NCBI RefSeq assembly: GCF_023715585.1 | Contig: NZ_JAMBOK010000002.1 | Location: forward strand, 404,534-468,533 | Origin: Sporosarcina luteola | Lineage (GTDB): Bacteria; Bacillota; Bacilli; Bacillales_A; Planococcaceae | DNA: 64,000 nucleotides | Direction: 5' to 3' | In this document: positions 25,656-34,670 of the stretch, piece after piece | How the letters are laid out: each line of letters starts with the position of its first letter | Numbering within the stretch: the stretch's first letter is position 1 | The notes under the pieces: model-generated | What the model saw: the letters and a program-made list of their open reading frames with translations, nothing else | Told to the model about the DNA's origin: nothing | The model's database searches: none | Translations under genes and position numbers: made by a program

Positions 25656-26129
25656 TTGAACCGCACAGCAGAAAAAGTTTTATCAATTATTGCTGTCATT
25701 ATGACAGCGATTGGAGTTATTGTCGGTTTTATTGCAATTGCTATTTTTAATCTCGTGAAAAACGATCCGGCAGCCATGAGGGATATTGAAATGGAAATGA
25801 TGGCCGATCCTGCAATGACGCAGGCCGAAATGGATGCCATTTACGGAGCTTTTAGTGTCATGGGCGGACTCATCTGGTTTCTCCTCATCGCAATGATCAT
25901 CAGCGTCGTTTTGAATATTATCGGTATCGTCAACATCTGGAAAGACAAAAATGCTAAGCTTGCAGGAATACTGTTCATTATTGCCGGATTGTTAGGCGGT
26001 ATATTATCATTGCCTTCCATTCTGCTCTATGTCGCTGCAATTCTCTGCTTTACGAAAAAGCCGCCATTGCAGGATGAACTTCAATTTGCAGATCAATCCT
26101 ATAACAGCGATGGAATGAGGCCGCTGTAA
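25656..26129 (+). CDS. DUF4064 membrane protein
   Basis: This 157-residue membrane protein has four hydrophobic helices and the DUF4064-type start NRTAEKVLSIIAVIMTAIGV. An acidic, Met-rich loop (DPAAMRDIEMEMMADPAMTQ) separates helices 1 and 2. The middle contains GIVNIWKDKNAKLAGILFIIAG, typical of the family. The function is unknown. TTG 25656 is chosen because GAAAGGG lies 8 nt upstream and family members start M-(N/K)-R-T; in-frame ATGs farther upstream have no such match. Confidence 0.8.
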   Translation: MNRTAEKVLSIIAVIMTAIGVIVGFIAIAIFNLVKNDPAAMRDIEMEMMADPAMTQAEMDAIYGAFSVMGGLIWFLLIAMIISVVLNIIGIVNIWKDKNAKLAGILFIIAGLLGGILSLPSILLYVAAILCFTKKPPLQDELQFADQSYNSDGMRPL

Positions 26130-26131
26130 AA

Positions 26132-26171
26132 TAAAAAGACGCTTTCCCTTGACGGGGAAGCGTCTTTTTAG
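26132..26171. terminator. Bidirectional terminator
   Basis: AAAAAGACGCTTTCCC pairs with GGGGAAGCGTCTTTTT. It lies between two convergent genes and overlaps neither stop codon. Confidence 0.9.
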
Positions 26172-26172
26172 C

Positions 26173-26673
26173 TTAATAGGCGTACACTGTTTCGTGAATA
26201 TAATAAACGTATTGTGCTGTTTCAACAGGGTAGCCTTCAAAGTATTCTTCGAAGACCTCTAGCAATTCAAATCCTTGTTTTTCATAAAAAGCGCGTCCTG
26301 CCGTATTCCGGCTATCAACGTAAACGAAAAGTTGTTTGGCGTTGCCGAGCATGCTGACCGTATAGTCTAACAGTTTTTTGCCGTAGCCTGAATGCTGATG
26401 GGACGGTAAAATATACATGGCCGTCAATTCCGAGTCGCCATCTTCGTCTTCTCTTGTGAAATTAAGGAAGCCGATCGGATTTCCTTTTTCACATTCAGCG
26501 ACAAGCATATGGGTTTTTTCCATCCGCTTGATCATCATTGCATTGGAATAGGAGCGGTCGATAAATGCTGTCTGAATGCTTTCAGGAATGATCCCCGCAT
26601 ATGTATCATTCCACGTGATGTGGGCAATTTGTTGAATATAGCCAATATCATCGGCAGTCATTGGTCTAATCAT
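26173..26673 (-). CDS. GNAT family N-acetyltransferase
   Basis: This 166-residue GNAT enzyme has the acetyl-CoA binding region MYILPSHQHSGYGKKLLDYTV and the C-terminal RAFYEKQGFELLE motif. The substrate is unknown. The ATG at 26673 gives the usual MIRPMTADDIGYIQQIAH start, and GGAGGTGA lies 7 nt upstream; an upstream in-frame start at 26709 precedes that site. It converges on the DUF4064 gene. Confidence 0.88.
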   Translation of the reverse strand: MIRPMTADDIGYIQQIAHITWNDTYAGIIPESIQTAFIDRSYSNAMMIKRMEKTHMLVAECEKGNPIGFLNFTREDEDGDSELTAMYILPSHQHSGYGKKLLDYTVSMLGNAKQLFVYVDSRNTAGRAFYEKQGFELLEVFEEYFEGYPVETAQYVYYIHETVYAY

Positions 26674-26885
26674 GTCGCAGTCACCTCCGGGAAACCTTTT
26701 TTTTATCATAACAAAAAATGGGACAATAAACTACGCTTGTCATCATAATGAAATATAAAAATGTAAATTATCTAAAAAATGAGTGAAATCCAAGAACAAT
26801 CAACTGAATTATTTGATATGAATTGGACGATATGAGATGCTACTAGTGACGTCTCGGTTTGGAATGTCATCTCCGATGGATCGGA

Positions 26886-26910
26886 GTTTTCGAATTCGAG
26901 AAGAGGGTAT
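26886..26910 (+). promoter_or_regulatory. Sigma-B promoter of the YtxH-like gene
   Basis: GTTTTC (26886-26891), a 13-nt spacer and GGGTAT (26905-26910) match the sigma-B consensus closely. The start codon is 46 nt downstream. Confidence 0.75.
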
Positions 26911-26955
26911 ACTCAAGTATAAGACGATTTTTAAATCAATGGAGGAATGATAGCT

Positions 26956-27300
26956 ATGGCACGTAAAAACGGAAATGGACTACTTCTTGCCACTTTGGCT
27001 GCAGGCGCGTACGCATATTTCAGCAAAAAAGAAAACCGTGATAAAGCGATGGTTGCGGTGAACAATATGAAAACAAAGGTCGATTCCTTTATACAATCAC
27101 AAAAACTGAATCGTTCCGATGAGACGAAAACCGGTCATTCGGATCCATATGACTTGCAGGACAACAAAATGGTAAGTGAAGGCGCACAAACCAGCGTTCA
27201 TTACTACAATCAAGAAGTAGAGGATAAATCCGAGGAATCAAAAACGGATGGTCTTTACAGTAAAAAAGAAGATCCGAGCCAAGCTCCCCAAAACAAATAA
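26956..27300 (+). CDS. YtxH-like general stress protein
   Basis: This 114-residue protein begins with a short hydrophobic segment (GNGLLLATLAAGAYAYFSKKENRDK) followed by a charged, low-complexity tail with Lys/Glu/Ser. That layout resembles the YtxH family of general stress proteins. The ATG at 26956 is 10 nt after GGAGG; an ATG at 26947 is too close to the site. The sigma-B promoter upstream supports a stress role. A mechanism is not known. Confidence 0.7.
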   Translation: MARKNGNGLLLATLAAGAYAYFSKKENRDKAMVAVNNMKTKVDSFIQSQKLNRSDETKTGHSDPYDLQDNKMVSEGAQTSVHYYNQEVEDKSEESKTDGLYSKKEDPSQAPQNK

Positions 27301-27307
27301 TCAACCC

Positions 27308-27335
27308 GCTTCCGTAATGGAGGCGTTTTTTTATG
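27308..27335 (+). terminator. Terminator after the YtxH-like gene
   Basis: CGCTTCC pairs with GGAGGCG around a short loop, followed by seven T. Confidence 0.75.
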
Positions 27336-27380
27336 TTTCCACTACAAGCAACAGATTCCTACTAAATATCTTTAATTCGC

Positions 27381-27421
27381 TAACAAGGCCGTGAATCCAT
27401 TAAAGGATTTACGGCCTTGTT
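27381..27421. other. Long stem-loop without T-tract
   Basis: ACAAGGCCGTGAATCC pairs with GGATTTACGGCCTTGT (one G-U pair) around ATTAAA. It lies between the YtxH-like gene and the lipoprotein gene. No run of T follows, so its role is unclear. Confidence 0.6.
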
Positions 27422-27497
27422 GTTGAATACTTTTATAACAGTGCGTGTTAGTTGAAGAGTATTGTTTAACAATGCATGAAAATGGAGGGAGGTATTT

Positions 27498-27848
27498 ATG
27501 CGGTTAGTATCTATTATACTTATTTTTCTTTTGATTCCTTCAATTTTAGCGAGCTGTCAAACAAGTCCAGGTCAAAATTACGGAGGAGTTTTAAGTAAGA
27601 AACAGGTCTTGAAACTAGATCCTGATGCAGATATCTTTGAGTTTAAGGATGCGGTTTATAAAACAGGCGTAACTTGGATCGAAGAAGAAGAGTTAACAAA
27701 GGAGATGCAAGTAGGGGAAATAACTGAAGGAATGGCAAATAAATTACCTAACGGAGCTAAGATTTATGCGCCAAAAGAAAGAAAGGATATTTTGATTGTT
27801 GAGTATGGCGGAAAAGAAAAAAGATATTTACTCCAAGTTGGTGAATAA
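27498..27848 (+). CDS. Hypothetical lipoprotein
   Basis: This 116-residue protein has a lipoprotein signal peptide with lipobox ILASC (Cys20), so it is anchored on the outer face of the membrane. The mature part is short and highly charged (LDPDADIFEFKDAVYKTGVTWIEEEE) and ends with KRYLLQVGE. I do not recognise a named family. GGAGGGAGG lies 7 nt before the ATG. Local base composition is more AT-rich than neighbouring genes, which might indicate later acquisition. Confidence 0.8.
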   Translation: MRLVSIILIFLLIPSILASCQTSPGQNYGGVLSKKQVLKLDPDADIFEFKDAVYKTGVTWIEEEELTKEMQVGEITEGMANKLPNGAKIYAPKERKDILIVEYGGKEKRYLLQVGE

Positions 27849-27891
27849 AAGTTCTTATTCAATTACTACCGGATATTTAGTTCAACAAGAG

Positions 27892-27917
27892 AACCGTCTA
27901 TTGACGGTCTTTTTATT
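27892..27917 (+). terminator. Terminator after the lipoprotein gene
   Basis: ACCGTC pairs with GACGGT around TATT, followed by TTTTTATTT. Confidence 0.75.
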
Positions 27918-28062
27918 TGGGCAGAAGGGAGACTGTATGGAAAAATTCTGCCACTTGTATTGGGAATCCATATAAATACTCGTAAATGACGGTCATTGAT
28001 TGTAATTGTACAGTGAATTGATGTATACTTTTCAGTAGTTTGAAATAGTGAAGGTGAATTTA

Positions 28063-28887
28063 TTGAAAAAGAAAATTGGTTTATTATCGATATTGATAAC
28101 CACTGCCGTTTTCCTGAGTGGTTGTTCCGGAGTCCAGAACAAAGAAGGAACGTTCTATAATATTTTCGTCAAGCCGATGGAATGGCTGCTTCACTACCTT
28201 GGTGAAACATTCAACGGAAGTTATGGACTGGCGATCATCGTCATCACTGTCGCCATCCGGTTGGTGCTCATGCCGCTAATGTTGAAAAACTATAAGGCGC
28301 AGCAAGAAATGAAAGTGAAAATGGACGCCCTCCGTCCGGAAATGGAAGACATCCAAAAACGCATAAAAGAAGCGAAAGAAAAGGAAGACAAAGAAGAGCA
28401 GATGAAGCTTCAGCAAGAGATGATGGGCTTGTACTCCAAGCACGGCGTCAATCCGTTGAACATGGGCTGTCTGCCGTTGATCATCCAGATGCCGATCATC
28501 ATGGGCCTCTACTTCGCAATCCTTTACGCTCCGCCGGAAGTAAAGGAGCATCAATTCCTCTGGTTCAACTTAGGTGAGCCGGATAAGATCATGATGCTAG
28601 TTGCCGGTGCGGTCTATTTCGTCCAAGCGCGAGTATCATTGTGGACGATGCCTGAGCAGCAAAAGCAGCAGATGAAGTTGTTCATCTATATGTCGCCGAT
28701 CATGATCATGTTCATCTCATTCACTGTGATGGCTGCGCTTCCGCTCTATTGGGCGGTCGGTGGGCTATTGCTCATTTTCCAAACATACTTGGGCAGGAAG
28801 TTTTACTATAAGGAAGTGGTACAACCGCTTCCTGAGACAAAGGCAGATGCAAAGACAGAAGCGAAGCCGAAGTCGAAAAAAGATTGA
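28063..28887 (+). CDS. yidC: Membrane protein insertase YidC/OxaA
   Basis: This 274-residue insertase inserts and folds membrane proteins with or without the Sec translocon. It is itself a lipoprotein-type precursor (lipobox LSGC). The conserved core begins with GSYGLAIIVITVAIRLVLMPLMLKNY, whose Arg lies in the hydrophilic groove, and continues with a charged coiled-coil loop and GVNPLNMGCLPLIIQMPIIMGLYFAI. The tail is Lys-rich (KTEAKPKSKKD), suited to ribosome binding. TTG 28063 is chosen from the AAGGTG site 7 nt upstream; a GTG at 28048 is also in frame. It is not near rnpA/rpmH, so it is probably the second copy (YqjG type). Confidence 0.93.
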   Translation: MKKKIGLLSILITTAVFLSGCSGVQNKEGTFYNIFVKPMEWLLHYLGETFNGSYGLAIIVITVAIRLVLMPLMLKNYKAQQEMKVKMDALRPEMEDIQKRIKEAKEKEDKEEQMKLQQEMMGLYSKHGVNPLNMGCLPLIIQMPIIMGLYFAILYAPPEVKEHQFLWFNLGEPDKIMMLVAGAVYFVQARVSLWTMPEQQKQQMKLFIYMSPIMIMFISFTVMAALPLYWAVGGLLLIFQTYLGRKFYYKEVVQPLPETKADAKTEAKPKSKKD

Positions 28888-28902
28888 ACAAAGGCATACT
28901 GG

Positions 28903-28931
28903 AGGCTGGAGAGCAATCTCCGGCCTTTTTT
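28903..28931 (+). terminator. Terminator after yidC
   Basis: GGCTGGAGA pairs with TCTCCGGCC (one G-U pair) around GCAA, followed by TTTTTT. The ribosome site of the next gene directly follows the T-run. Confidence 0.85.
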
Positions 28932-28944
28932 GGAGGGATTTAAC

Positions 28945-29190
28945 GTGAATCAGAAGATAGCAGGCATCATCGGAATCGTTCTGCTTGGGATTGTGACATT
29001 GTTTTTTGTCGTTCGAGGGAAGTTGGACTATGCGATTCTGACAATGATGGCGCTCTTTACGTTGACGAATGCTTCAAGAGCTAAATCGTTCAAGGAACAA
29101 GGGTTTGAGAGGGAGTCCAAATGGATGCGCTATTTATCCATCCTGTTTGCGATTTCATTCATCGTTGTGTTAGTACTCATTATTTTTTAA
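28945..29190 (+). CDS. Small two/three-helix membrane protein
   Basis: This 81-residue protein is mostly membrane helices (IAGIIGIVLLGIVTLFFVV, then YAILTMMALFTLTN and SILFAISFIVVLVLIIF) with a short charged loop FKEQGFERESKWMRY. I do not recognise a family. Start GTG 28945 has GGAGGG 7 nt upstream; a TTG at 28930 overlaps the ribosome site and is unlikely. Confidence 0.75.
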   Translation: MNQKIAGIIGIVLLGIVTLFFVVRGKLDYAILTMMALFTLTNASRAKSFKEQGFERESKWMRYLSILFAISFIVVLVLIIF

Positions 29191-29219
29191 TAAAAAACGT
29201 CCCCCGGTTACGGAGGACA
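29191..29219 (-). terminator. Terminator after the minus-strand MFS gene
   Basis: On the minus strand GTCCTCCG pairs with CGGGGGAC around TAAC, followed by GTTTTTTATT. Confidence 0.8.
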
Positions 29220-29227
29220 TGGACACA

Positions 29228-30382
29228 TCAATAAGCCAACTTTTTGCGGGTTGCGAGTACGATAAAAATCGCAGGAATGGAACAGACGGTCATTCCTAAA
29301 AATGCGGTTCCTGGCGAGATCTCATAAAGATAGCCAGCTGGAAACGTCAGGATGGCAGTGCTCAAGCTCATCGCGAATGCGGCGTAGAAACCTTGGGCCG
29401 CGGCAATCTGCGAATTCGGAAGCTTTTTCGAAATGTATTGGATGAACGCGTAATGGGCGATTCCGAACGACGCGGCATGCAAAACTTGCGTCGCGATGAA
29501 AATAAGCGCAGTCGGAAATAGGAAGACGAGCACCCAGCGCAACGTCGACCCGATTGCGGCAATGAGGAACATCGTTGAAATCCGTACGTCAGATAGTAGC
29601 CGATCCGCCTTTACGAAGAAAAGGATTTCGAAGAGGACGGCGATATTCAATATAATTCCGATATAAAATCCGTTCACGTTCAAGTCGTCGAGGAACAGGA
29701 AGCCGTAATTATAATAAGAAGCGTGGGCGCCTTGGAGAAGTACGCCAAGCACCATTATGACCGCAAAGCCTTTCGTCGCGAATAAGTCCTTCAATCCGGT
29801 TTTCCGATTGCGCGGGTCTTTCCTATCAGGAATGCTTTGTAAAACGGCAGGCGCAGGACGGGAATAAAATATAACAGCAATCGCGAGTCCGGCAATCATC
29901 ATGTACAGGATGGCTTGTTCATTCCAAATGGCTGTTGCTCCGCCTACGAGCAGGAGTGCAACGGTGTAACCGATTGAACCGAACGAGCGGCTTTTTCCGT
30001 AATGGACATGCTCCTTCTGCATGAGGACGGAGGCACCGCTTTCGACGGCCGGCAAGATGATCGGGTAGAAGGCGCTGAACAAAACCGTAATGACGAACAA
30101 TACACTGAATGAAGAGTCGGGAATATAGAGGACGACAAGGAGCAGCGACAGCACTGTCATCCATTTCATGACACGAATATATGACGTTCTTGCTGTCAAA
30201 TAAGGGAAGACAAGGAACGTGGAAAACGACCGGGCGACCATCCCGGCACCCATGACGATGCTGGCGTCCTTAACGGACAAGCCCTTTTCAATCGTCAGCC
30301 AACCCGTCCAGTAGGGGAGAAAAACGCCCCATGTAAAGAAGAAAGTTAGAAAGCTTATCGATAGCCACCGTTGATTATTCAT
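29228..30382 (-). CDS. MFS transporter (nucleoside/phenylpropionate permease type)
   Basis: This 384-residue, 12-helix transporter is of the MFS_1-like group to which YwbF and HcaT-type proteins belong. The N-terminus MNNQRWLSISFLTFFFTWGVFLPYW is typical of that group, and the EKVHYGKSRSFGSIGY-like segment (HVHYGKSRSFGSIGYTVALL) is the conserved helix 4-5 loop. The substrate is unknown. GAGGATTACGA precedes the ATG. It is a single gene, divergent from the VanY-type gene. Confidence 0.85.
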   Translation of the reverse strand: MNNQRWLSISFLTFFFTWGVFLPYWTGWLTIEKGLSVKDASIVMGAGMVARSFSTFLVFPYLTARTSYIRVMKWMTVLSLLLVVLYIPDSSFSVLFVITVLFSAFYPIILPAVESGASVLMQKEHVHYGKSRSFGSIGYTVALLLVGGATAIWNEQAILYMMIAGLAIAVIFYSRPAPAVLQSIPDRKDPRNRKTGLKDLFATKGFAVIMVLGVLLQGAHASYYNYGFLFLDDLNVNGFYIGIILNIAVLFEILFFVKADRLLSDVRISTMFLIAAIGSTLRWVLVFLFPTALIFIATQVLHAASFGIAHYAFIQYISKKLPNSQIAAAQGFYAAFAMSLSTAILTFPAGYLYEISPGTAFLGMTVCSIPAIFIVLATRKKLAY

Positions 30383-30521
30383 TCGTAATCCTCACAATCT
30401 TTCATTTACACATTCGCAAATAAATGATAGCATACACGGACTGGAAAGAACATCGTCATATGGCGATTTGAACATAGTTAAAAATAAGAGATACCTAGAG
30501 TAGAAGGAAGGCCAACATAAG

Positions 30522-31508
30522 ATGAACCGGAAACGAAAGTATCAAAGTAGAAAAAAACCCAACAAGGCATTGACGATCACGCTGCTGCTGGCAAGTTTAC
30601 TCATGACGGCAATCGTCGTGTGGATCGGCATGAATGATTGGGATGTAAATAGAACGTTGAGACAAGTGGGCATCGGTGAAAAAGAAACGCCGCCTGTGGA
30701 AGAGCGGGAAACGGAGGATGCGGAAAAACCGGAAGAGACGGAGCCGGAGACAGAACCTGAAGCGCCGGAAGAAGTAACACCTCCTGTCGAGGAAACACCT
30801 GTTGAAGAAGAGCCGCCTGCAGAAGTGAAAGAGCCCGAAACGAAAGAACCTGAAACGAAGGAGCCGGAGAAAAACGTAACGCCAGCAAAACCGGCACCAA
30901 AAAAAGAGGAGAAGCCGAATGTGACGGCAAAACCGCCGACAAGCCCGAATAATAATGGTTATGTCGAAGGCCAGAAGCTCCCGGACAAACCGACTATTAT
31001 TAACGGGATTGTCATAGCGAATAAAAAGCATCCTTTGCCAAGCACCTATGCTCCTGGAGAAAGCAAGGAGGCGAGAGCCGCGTTCAATGAAATGGCGGCA
31101 GAGGCAACACTCTCCGGCATCAATTTGACTGCTTTCAGCACATACCGCCCGTATGAATACCAAGTGACGCTCTATGAACGATACGTCAAAAAGGACGGCG
31201 TGGCAAATGCGGATAGATACAGTGCGCGCCCAGGCTATTCCGAGCATCAAACAGGACTTGCCTTTGATATCGGTGAAGTGAACTACGAGAAGTACTGGGC
31301 ATCATTTGAATTTGGGGATACGGAGGCTGGGAAGTGGGTAGCGGCTAACGCGTACCGCTACGGCTTTATCCTCCGCTACCCGGAAGGCAAGGAACACATC
31401 ACAGGCTACAGGCATGAATCATGGCATTTCCGTTATGTCGGAAAAGAAATCGCCGAAGAAATCTTCAAACGCAACATCACCCTTGAAGAATATCTTGGCT
31501 TAAAATGA
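30522..31508 (+). CDS. D-alanyl-D-alanine carboxypeptidase, VanY/M15B
   Basis: This 328-residue membrane-anchored enzyme trims D-Ala from peptidoglycan peptides. A basic N-terminus and one membrane helix (ITLLLASLLMTAIVVWIG, about 18-35) are followed by a roughly 100-residue Glu/Pro/Thr linker. The catalytic domain holds the zinc ligands: His and Asp in YSEHQTGLAFDIG and the last His in ESWHFRYVG. STYRPYEYQ is also typical. The domain therefore faces the wall. GAAGGAAGG lies upstream of the ATG. The acidic linker is a wall-spanning spacer by inference. Confidence 0.93.
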   Translation: MNRKRKYQSRKKPNKALTITLLLASLLMTAIVVWIGMNDWDVNRTLRQVGIGEKETPPVEERETEDAEKPEETEPETEPEAPEEVTPPVEETPVEEEPPAEVKEPETKEPETKEPEKNVTPAKPAPKKEEKPNVTAKPPTSPNNNGYVEGQKLPDKPTIINGIVIANKKHPLPSTYAPGESKEARAAFNEMAAEATLSGINLTAFSTYRPYEYQVTLYERYVKKDGVANADRYSARPGYSEHQTGLAFDIGEVNYEKYWASFEFGDTEAGKWVAANAYRYGFILRYPEGKEHITGYRHESWHFRYVGKEIAEEIFKRNITLEEYLGLK

Positions 31509-31556
31509 AAAAATCCCTCGGCATCCGGAATTCAGGATGGCGGGGGATTTTTTTAT
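31509..31556. terminator. Terminator between vanY-type gene and cls
   Basis: AAATCCCTCGGCATCC pairs imperfectly with GGATGGCGGGGGATTT, followed by seven T. It lies between convergent genes. Confidence 0.85.
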
Positions 31557-31561
31557 TTGTC

Positions 31562-33013
31562 TCACAGGATCGGCGACAATAATCTTGAGACCGATTCTTT
31601 AATCTTGATCCAACGGGTCCGCTCCAAATACATGTCGTACGTCAGCTCTGTCGATAATTGCATATCCTGTTCGAACAGTTCGGCGAGCTCGTGGGATTTC
31701 TCGCGGTCATAAATGAATGCATTAATTTCAAAATTGAGTTTGAAGCTCCGCACGTCAATGTTCGCAGTTCCCACTGTGGATACTTCATCATCGACGACAA
31801 TCTGCTTCGAGTGAATGAATCCATTCTCATAAATATACACTTTCGCGCCCGCCCGCAGCAACTTTCCGACATTCGAATAAGTCGCCCAATAGACAAACAT
31901 ATGGTCCGGCTTGTTCGGGATCATAATTCGAACATCCACCCCGGATAGACATGCAATCCGCAATGCATCGAGGAAGCTTACATCGGGAATGAAGTACGGC
32001 GTCTGAATGTAAATATACTCCTTCGCAAGGAAAATCATCTTTAAATACCCGTCTTTAATTTGCTCCCACTCGGCATCAGGGCCGCTCGAAACGATTTGCA
32101 GCCCAACGGATCCTTTCCGAGGGATTGCAGGGAAATAGCGCTCCGCGTATTCGATGTCATCCAATTCAGTCGCTTGGTTCCAATCGAGGATGAATCTTGT
32201 CTGCAGCGGATGAAGTGCACTTCCTTCAATGCGGAGATGCGTATCGCGCCAATAGCCGAACTTTTTATCCAGTCCCAAGTACTCGTCGCCGACATTGAAA
32301 CCTCCGACATACCCGATGCGGCCATCGATGACAACGACTTTCCGGTGGTTCCGGTAATTAAGCCGGGGGTTTATTAGCGGGAGGATGGCTGGGAAGAAAG
32401 CGGCCACTTCGCCTCCGCAGTCGATCAATTCTTTCAAGTGCTTGATGCGGAGTCCCCGCGAACCGATATCGTCGAACAGGACGCGAACTTTCACACCTTG
32501 CTTCGCCTTTTTGATAAGGACGTTTAAAATTCGAGTACCTAAGGAGTCCAACCGCAGAATATAATATTGAAAATGGATATGATCTTTGGCGTTTTCAAGA
32601 TCTGTCAGCAAGGCATCGAATTTTGCAACGCCGTCATTAAACACCTGAACATCATTGTCCTGTGTCAGTACTGCGTGGTTATTTCGAAGATGGAGGTAGA
32701 TCATGTCTTGGTAAAGCGCAGTATCATCCAGTTTGAAATCGAATGTCCCTTTCTCGATGGATTCAATTTGGTAATCAATCAAAGTTTCGATTCCAATCCG
32801 ATTTTTCCCTTCCCATCTGAAAGAATGTTTTCTCCGTAATTTTCTTCCGAATAATAAATAGATGATAAAACCGAATAAAGGTACGAAGAACAACACGAGA
32901 AGCCAAGCCCATGTTGCTGTAGGGTCCCTTCTTTCGAGGAAAATCAGCGCAATCGCAAGGAAAATGTTCAATATGAAAATGGATGTTAAGGTAATCGTAA
33001 CAAAACTTGCCAT
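31562..33013 (-). CDS. cls: Cardiolipin synthase
   Basis: This 483-residue membrane enzyme joins two phosphatidylglycerol molecules into cardiolipin. Two N-terminal helices (residues 1-65) are followed by two phospholipase D motifs: HRKVVVIDG near 220 and HSKQIVVDD near 400, each with the HxK(x)4D pattern. The ATG at 33013 follows AAGGAGGG with 6 nt spacing and gives MASFVTITLTSIF; the longer in-frame start at 33061 has no site. It stands alone, converging on the VanY-type gene. Confidence 0.95.
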   Translation of the reverse strand: MASFVTITLTSIFILNIFLAIALIFLERRDPTATWAWLLVLFFVPLFGFIIYLLFGRKLRRKHSFRWEGKNRIGIETLIDYQIESIEKGTFDFKLDDTALYQDMIYLHLRNNHAVLTQDNDVQVFNDGVAKFDALLTDLENAKDHIHFQYYILRLDSLGTRILNVLIKKAKQGVKVRVLFDDIGSRGLRIKHLKELIDCGGEVAAFFPAILPLINPRLNYRNHRKVVVIDGRIGYVGGFNVGDEYLGLDKKFGYWRDTHLRIEGSALHPLQTRFILDWNQATELDDIEYAERYFPAIPRKGSVGLQIVSSGPDAEWEQIKDGYLKMIFLAKEYIYIQTPYFIPDVSFLDALRIACLSGVDVRIMIPNKPDHMFVYWATYSNVGKLLRAGAKVYIYENGFIHSKQIVVDDEVSTVGTANIDVRSFKLNFEINAFIYDREKSHELAELFEQDMQLSTELTYDMYLERTRWIKIKESVSRLLSPIL

Positions 33014-33154
33014 ATAAGCCCTCCTTAAGTGACTGCTACTTATTAGTATACCGAAAATCAACCGAAAAAGAAGGGAATATCATCCACATGTGGGGACTTC
33101 TGTAGTCGAACTTTGCATTCAAAAGAAAGTTTTATAGAAGAATGTTAATCCTAC

Positions 33155-33183
33155 TTGACTGATATGATTTAAGGGTATATAGT
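33155..33183 (+). promoter_or_regulatory. Sigma-A promoter of tcyP
   Basis: TTGACT (33155-33160), a 17-nt spacer and TATAGT (33178-33183) lie 41 nt before the start codon. I see no S-box or T-box leader. Confidence 0.85.
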
Positions 33184-33223
33184 CTTTTTATAGTTTTTAT
33201 TTATTCCTGAAGGGGGAAAAGAT

Positions 33224-34615
33224 GTGGATACAGTTTTACTGCTTGTCAATATAGTAGCATTGTTACTATTACTAGGACTTCTATATACTATGCATCGCAA
33301 AAACGTTTCGTTTTCCAAAAGGGTTTTCACGGGTCTCGGACTGGGGATCGTATTCGGGTTCATCCTGAATATTGCATACGGTGCCGACTCTGAAGTGTTG
33401 GCGGAATCAGTCAGTTGGTTCAATATCGTGGGAACTGGCTACGTCAAGCTTCTTCAAATGATTGTTGTTCCTCTCGTGTTCATATCGATTCTCGGTGCGT
33501 TCACGAAAGTGACAATCGGCAAGAACTTCGGTAAGATGGCTGGCTTGATTTTAGGGATTCTTGTCGGTACGACTGCCCTTGCTGCAGTGGTTGGTATCTC
33601 GGCGTCGTTGCTGTTCGGCCTGGATGCCTCTGAAATTGTCCAAGGCGAGGCGGAAGCTGCTCGCGGCGTCTCCATCGAGGAACGTTCCGCGGATATGGCT
33701 GGCAAAGCATTGCCGGATCAAATCTTGGAACTCTTGCCTGCGAATCCATTTTTGGATTTCACAGGAGCGCGTCCGACATCGACGATTGGTGTCGTCATCT
33801 TCGCTGCGTTTCTCGGATTTGCCTATTTGGCATTAGTGAGACGGGATGAAGAGAACGCGAATTTGGTGAAGAAGGGGATTGATGCCCTGTATTCATTGAT
33901 CATGGGAGTCGTGCGGATTGTGCTGCGGTTGACGCCTTATGGAATTTTGGCGATCATCGCGAGGACGGTTGCAACTTCCGACTTTGCAGCGATCTTTAGT
34001 TTAGGGAAATTCGTCCTTGCTTCATACGTCGCATTGCTCGTCATGTTCCTCATCCATTTGATCATCATTACGGTATCCGGATTGAATCCGGTCACGTATG
34101 TGAAGAAGACAGCGGAAGCTTTGCTGTTCGCTTTCTCGTCAAGATCTAGTGCGGGTACTTTACCACTTAACATCAAAACACAAACCGATCGGCTCGGAGT
34201 TCCGGACGGGATTGCAAACTTCGCGGGCTCATTCGGGTTGTCTATCGGTCAGAACGGCTGTGCAGGCGTGTATCCGGCGATGCTTGCAGTCATGATTGCA
34301 CCGACTGTCGGTCAGAATCCATTGGAGCCGACATTCCTGATTACATTGATTGTAATCGTCGCTATCAGTTCGTTCGGGGTTGCTGGAGTCGGTGGGGGAG
34401 CTACATTCGCAGCGATTCTCGTTTTATCCGCTTTGAATCTTCCAGTTGCACTTGCCGGTTTGCTGATTTCGGTTGAACCGCTTATCGATATGGGACGTAC
34501 GGCGTTGAACGTAAGTGGTTCGATGACCGCGGGCGTGACAACTGCACGTGTGAATGGCGAATTGGATAAGGAAGTCTTCAACGGTTCGATTGAGCATCAG
34601 TCGATTGAAGCATAA
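33224..34615 (+). CDS. tcyP: L-cystine:proton/sodium symporter TcyP
   Basis: This 463-residue dicarboxylate/amino acid:cation symporter family protein has the same length as B. subtilis TcyP (YhcL), an L-cystine importer. Family motifs include YVKLLQMIVVPLVFISI, FSSRSSAGTLPLNI (the serine-rich hairpin), ANFAGSFGLSIGQNGCAGVYPAML and VEPLIDMGRTALNVSG. It is inserted in the membrane by eight helices and two hairpins. It starts at GTG 33224 after GAAGGGGG. A terminator follows directly. Confidence 0.92.
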   Translation: MDTVLLLVNIVALLLLLGLLYTMHRKNVSFSKRVFTGLGLGIVFGFILNIAYGADSEVLAESVSWFNIVGTGYVKLLQMIVVPLVFISILGAFTKVTIGKNFGKMAGLILGILVGTTALAAVVGISASLLFGLDASEIVQGEAEAARGVSIEERSADMAGKALPDQILELLPANPFLDFTGARPTSTIGVVIFAAFLGFAYLALVRRDEENANLVKKGIDALYSLIMGVVRIVLRLTPYGILAIIARTVATSDFAAIFSLGKFVLASYVALLVMFLIHLIIITVSGLNPVTYVKKTAEALLFAFSSRSSAGTLPLNIKTQTDRLGVPDGIANFAGSFGLSIGQNGCAGVYPAMLAVMIAPTVGQNPLEPTFLITLIVIVAISSFGVAGVGGGATFAAILVLSALNLPVALAGLLISVEPLIDMGRTALNVSGSMTAGVTTARVNGELDKEVFNGSIEHQSIEA

Positions 34616-34617
34616 TG

Positions 34618-34656
34618 GAAATGCCGCTAAAGCAATATGCTTTGGCGGCATTTTTC
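34618..34656 (+). terminator. Terminator after tcyP
   Basis: AAATGCCGCTAAAGC pairs with GCTTTGGCGGCATTT around a short loop, followed by T. Confidence 0.85.
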
Positions 34657-34670
34657 ATTGGCGATGGCCA

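Noticed and set aside
30597..31250. 217-codon minus-strand frame opposite the carboxypeptidase gene
   Set aside because: It is an Arg/Phe-rich shadow of the Glu/Pro-rich linker and the peptidase domain on the plus strand, which has clear catalytic motifs.
33062..33223. S-box or T-box riboswitch before tcyP
   Set aside because: Only about 40 nt separate a clear sigma-A promoter from the start codon, too short for either leader, and no terminator hairpin is present there.
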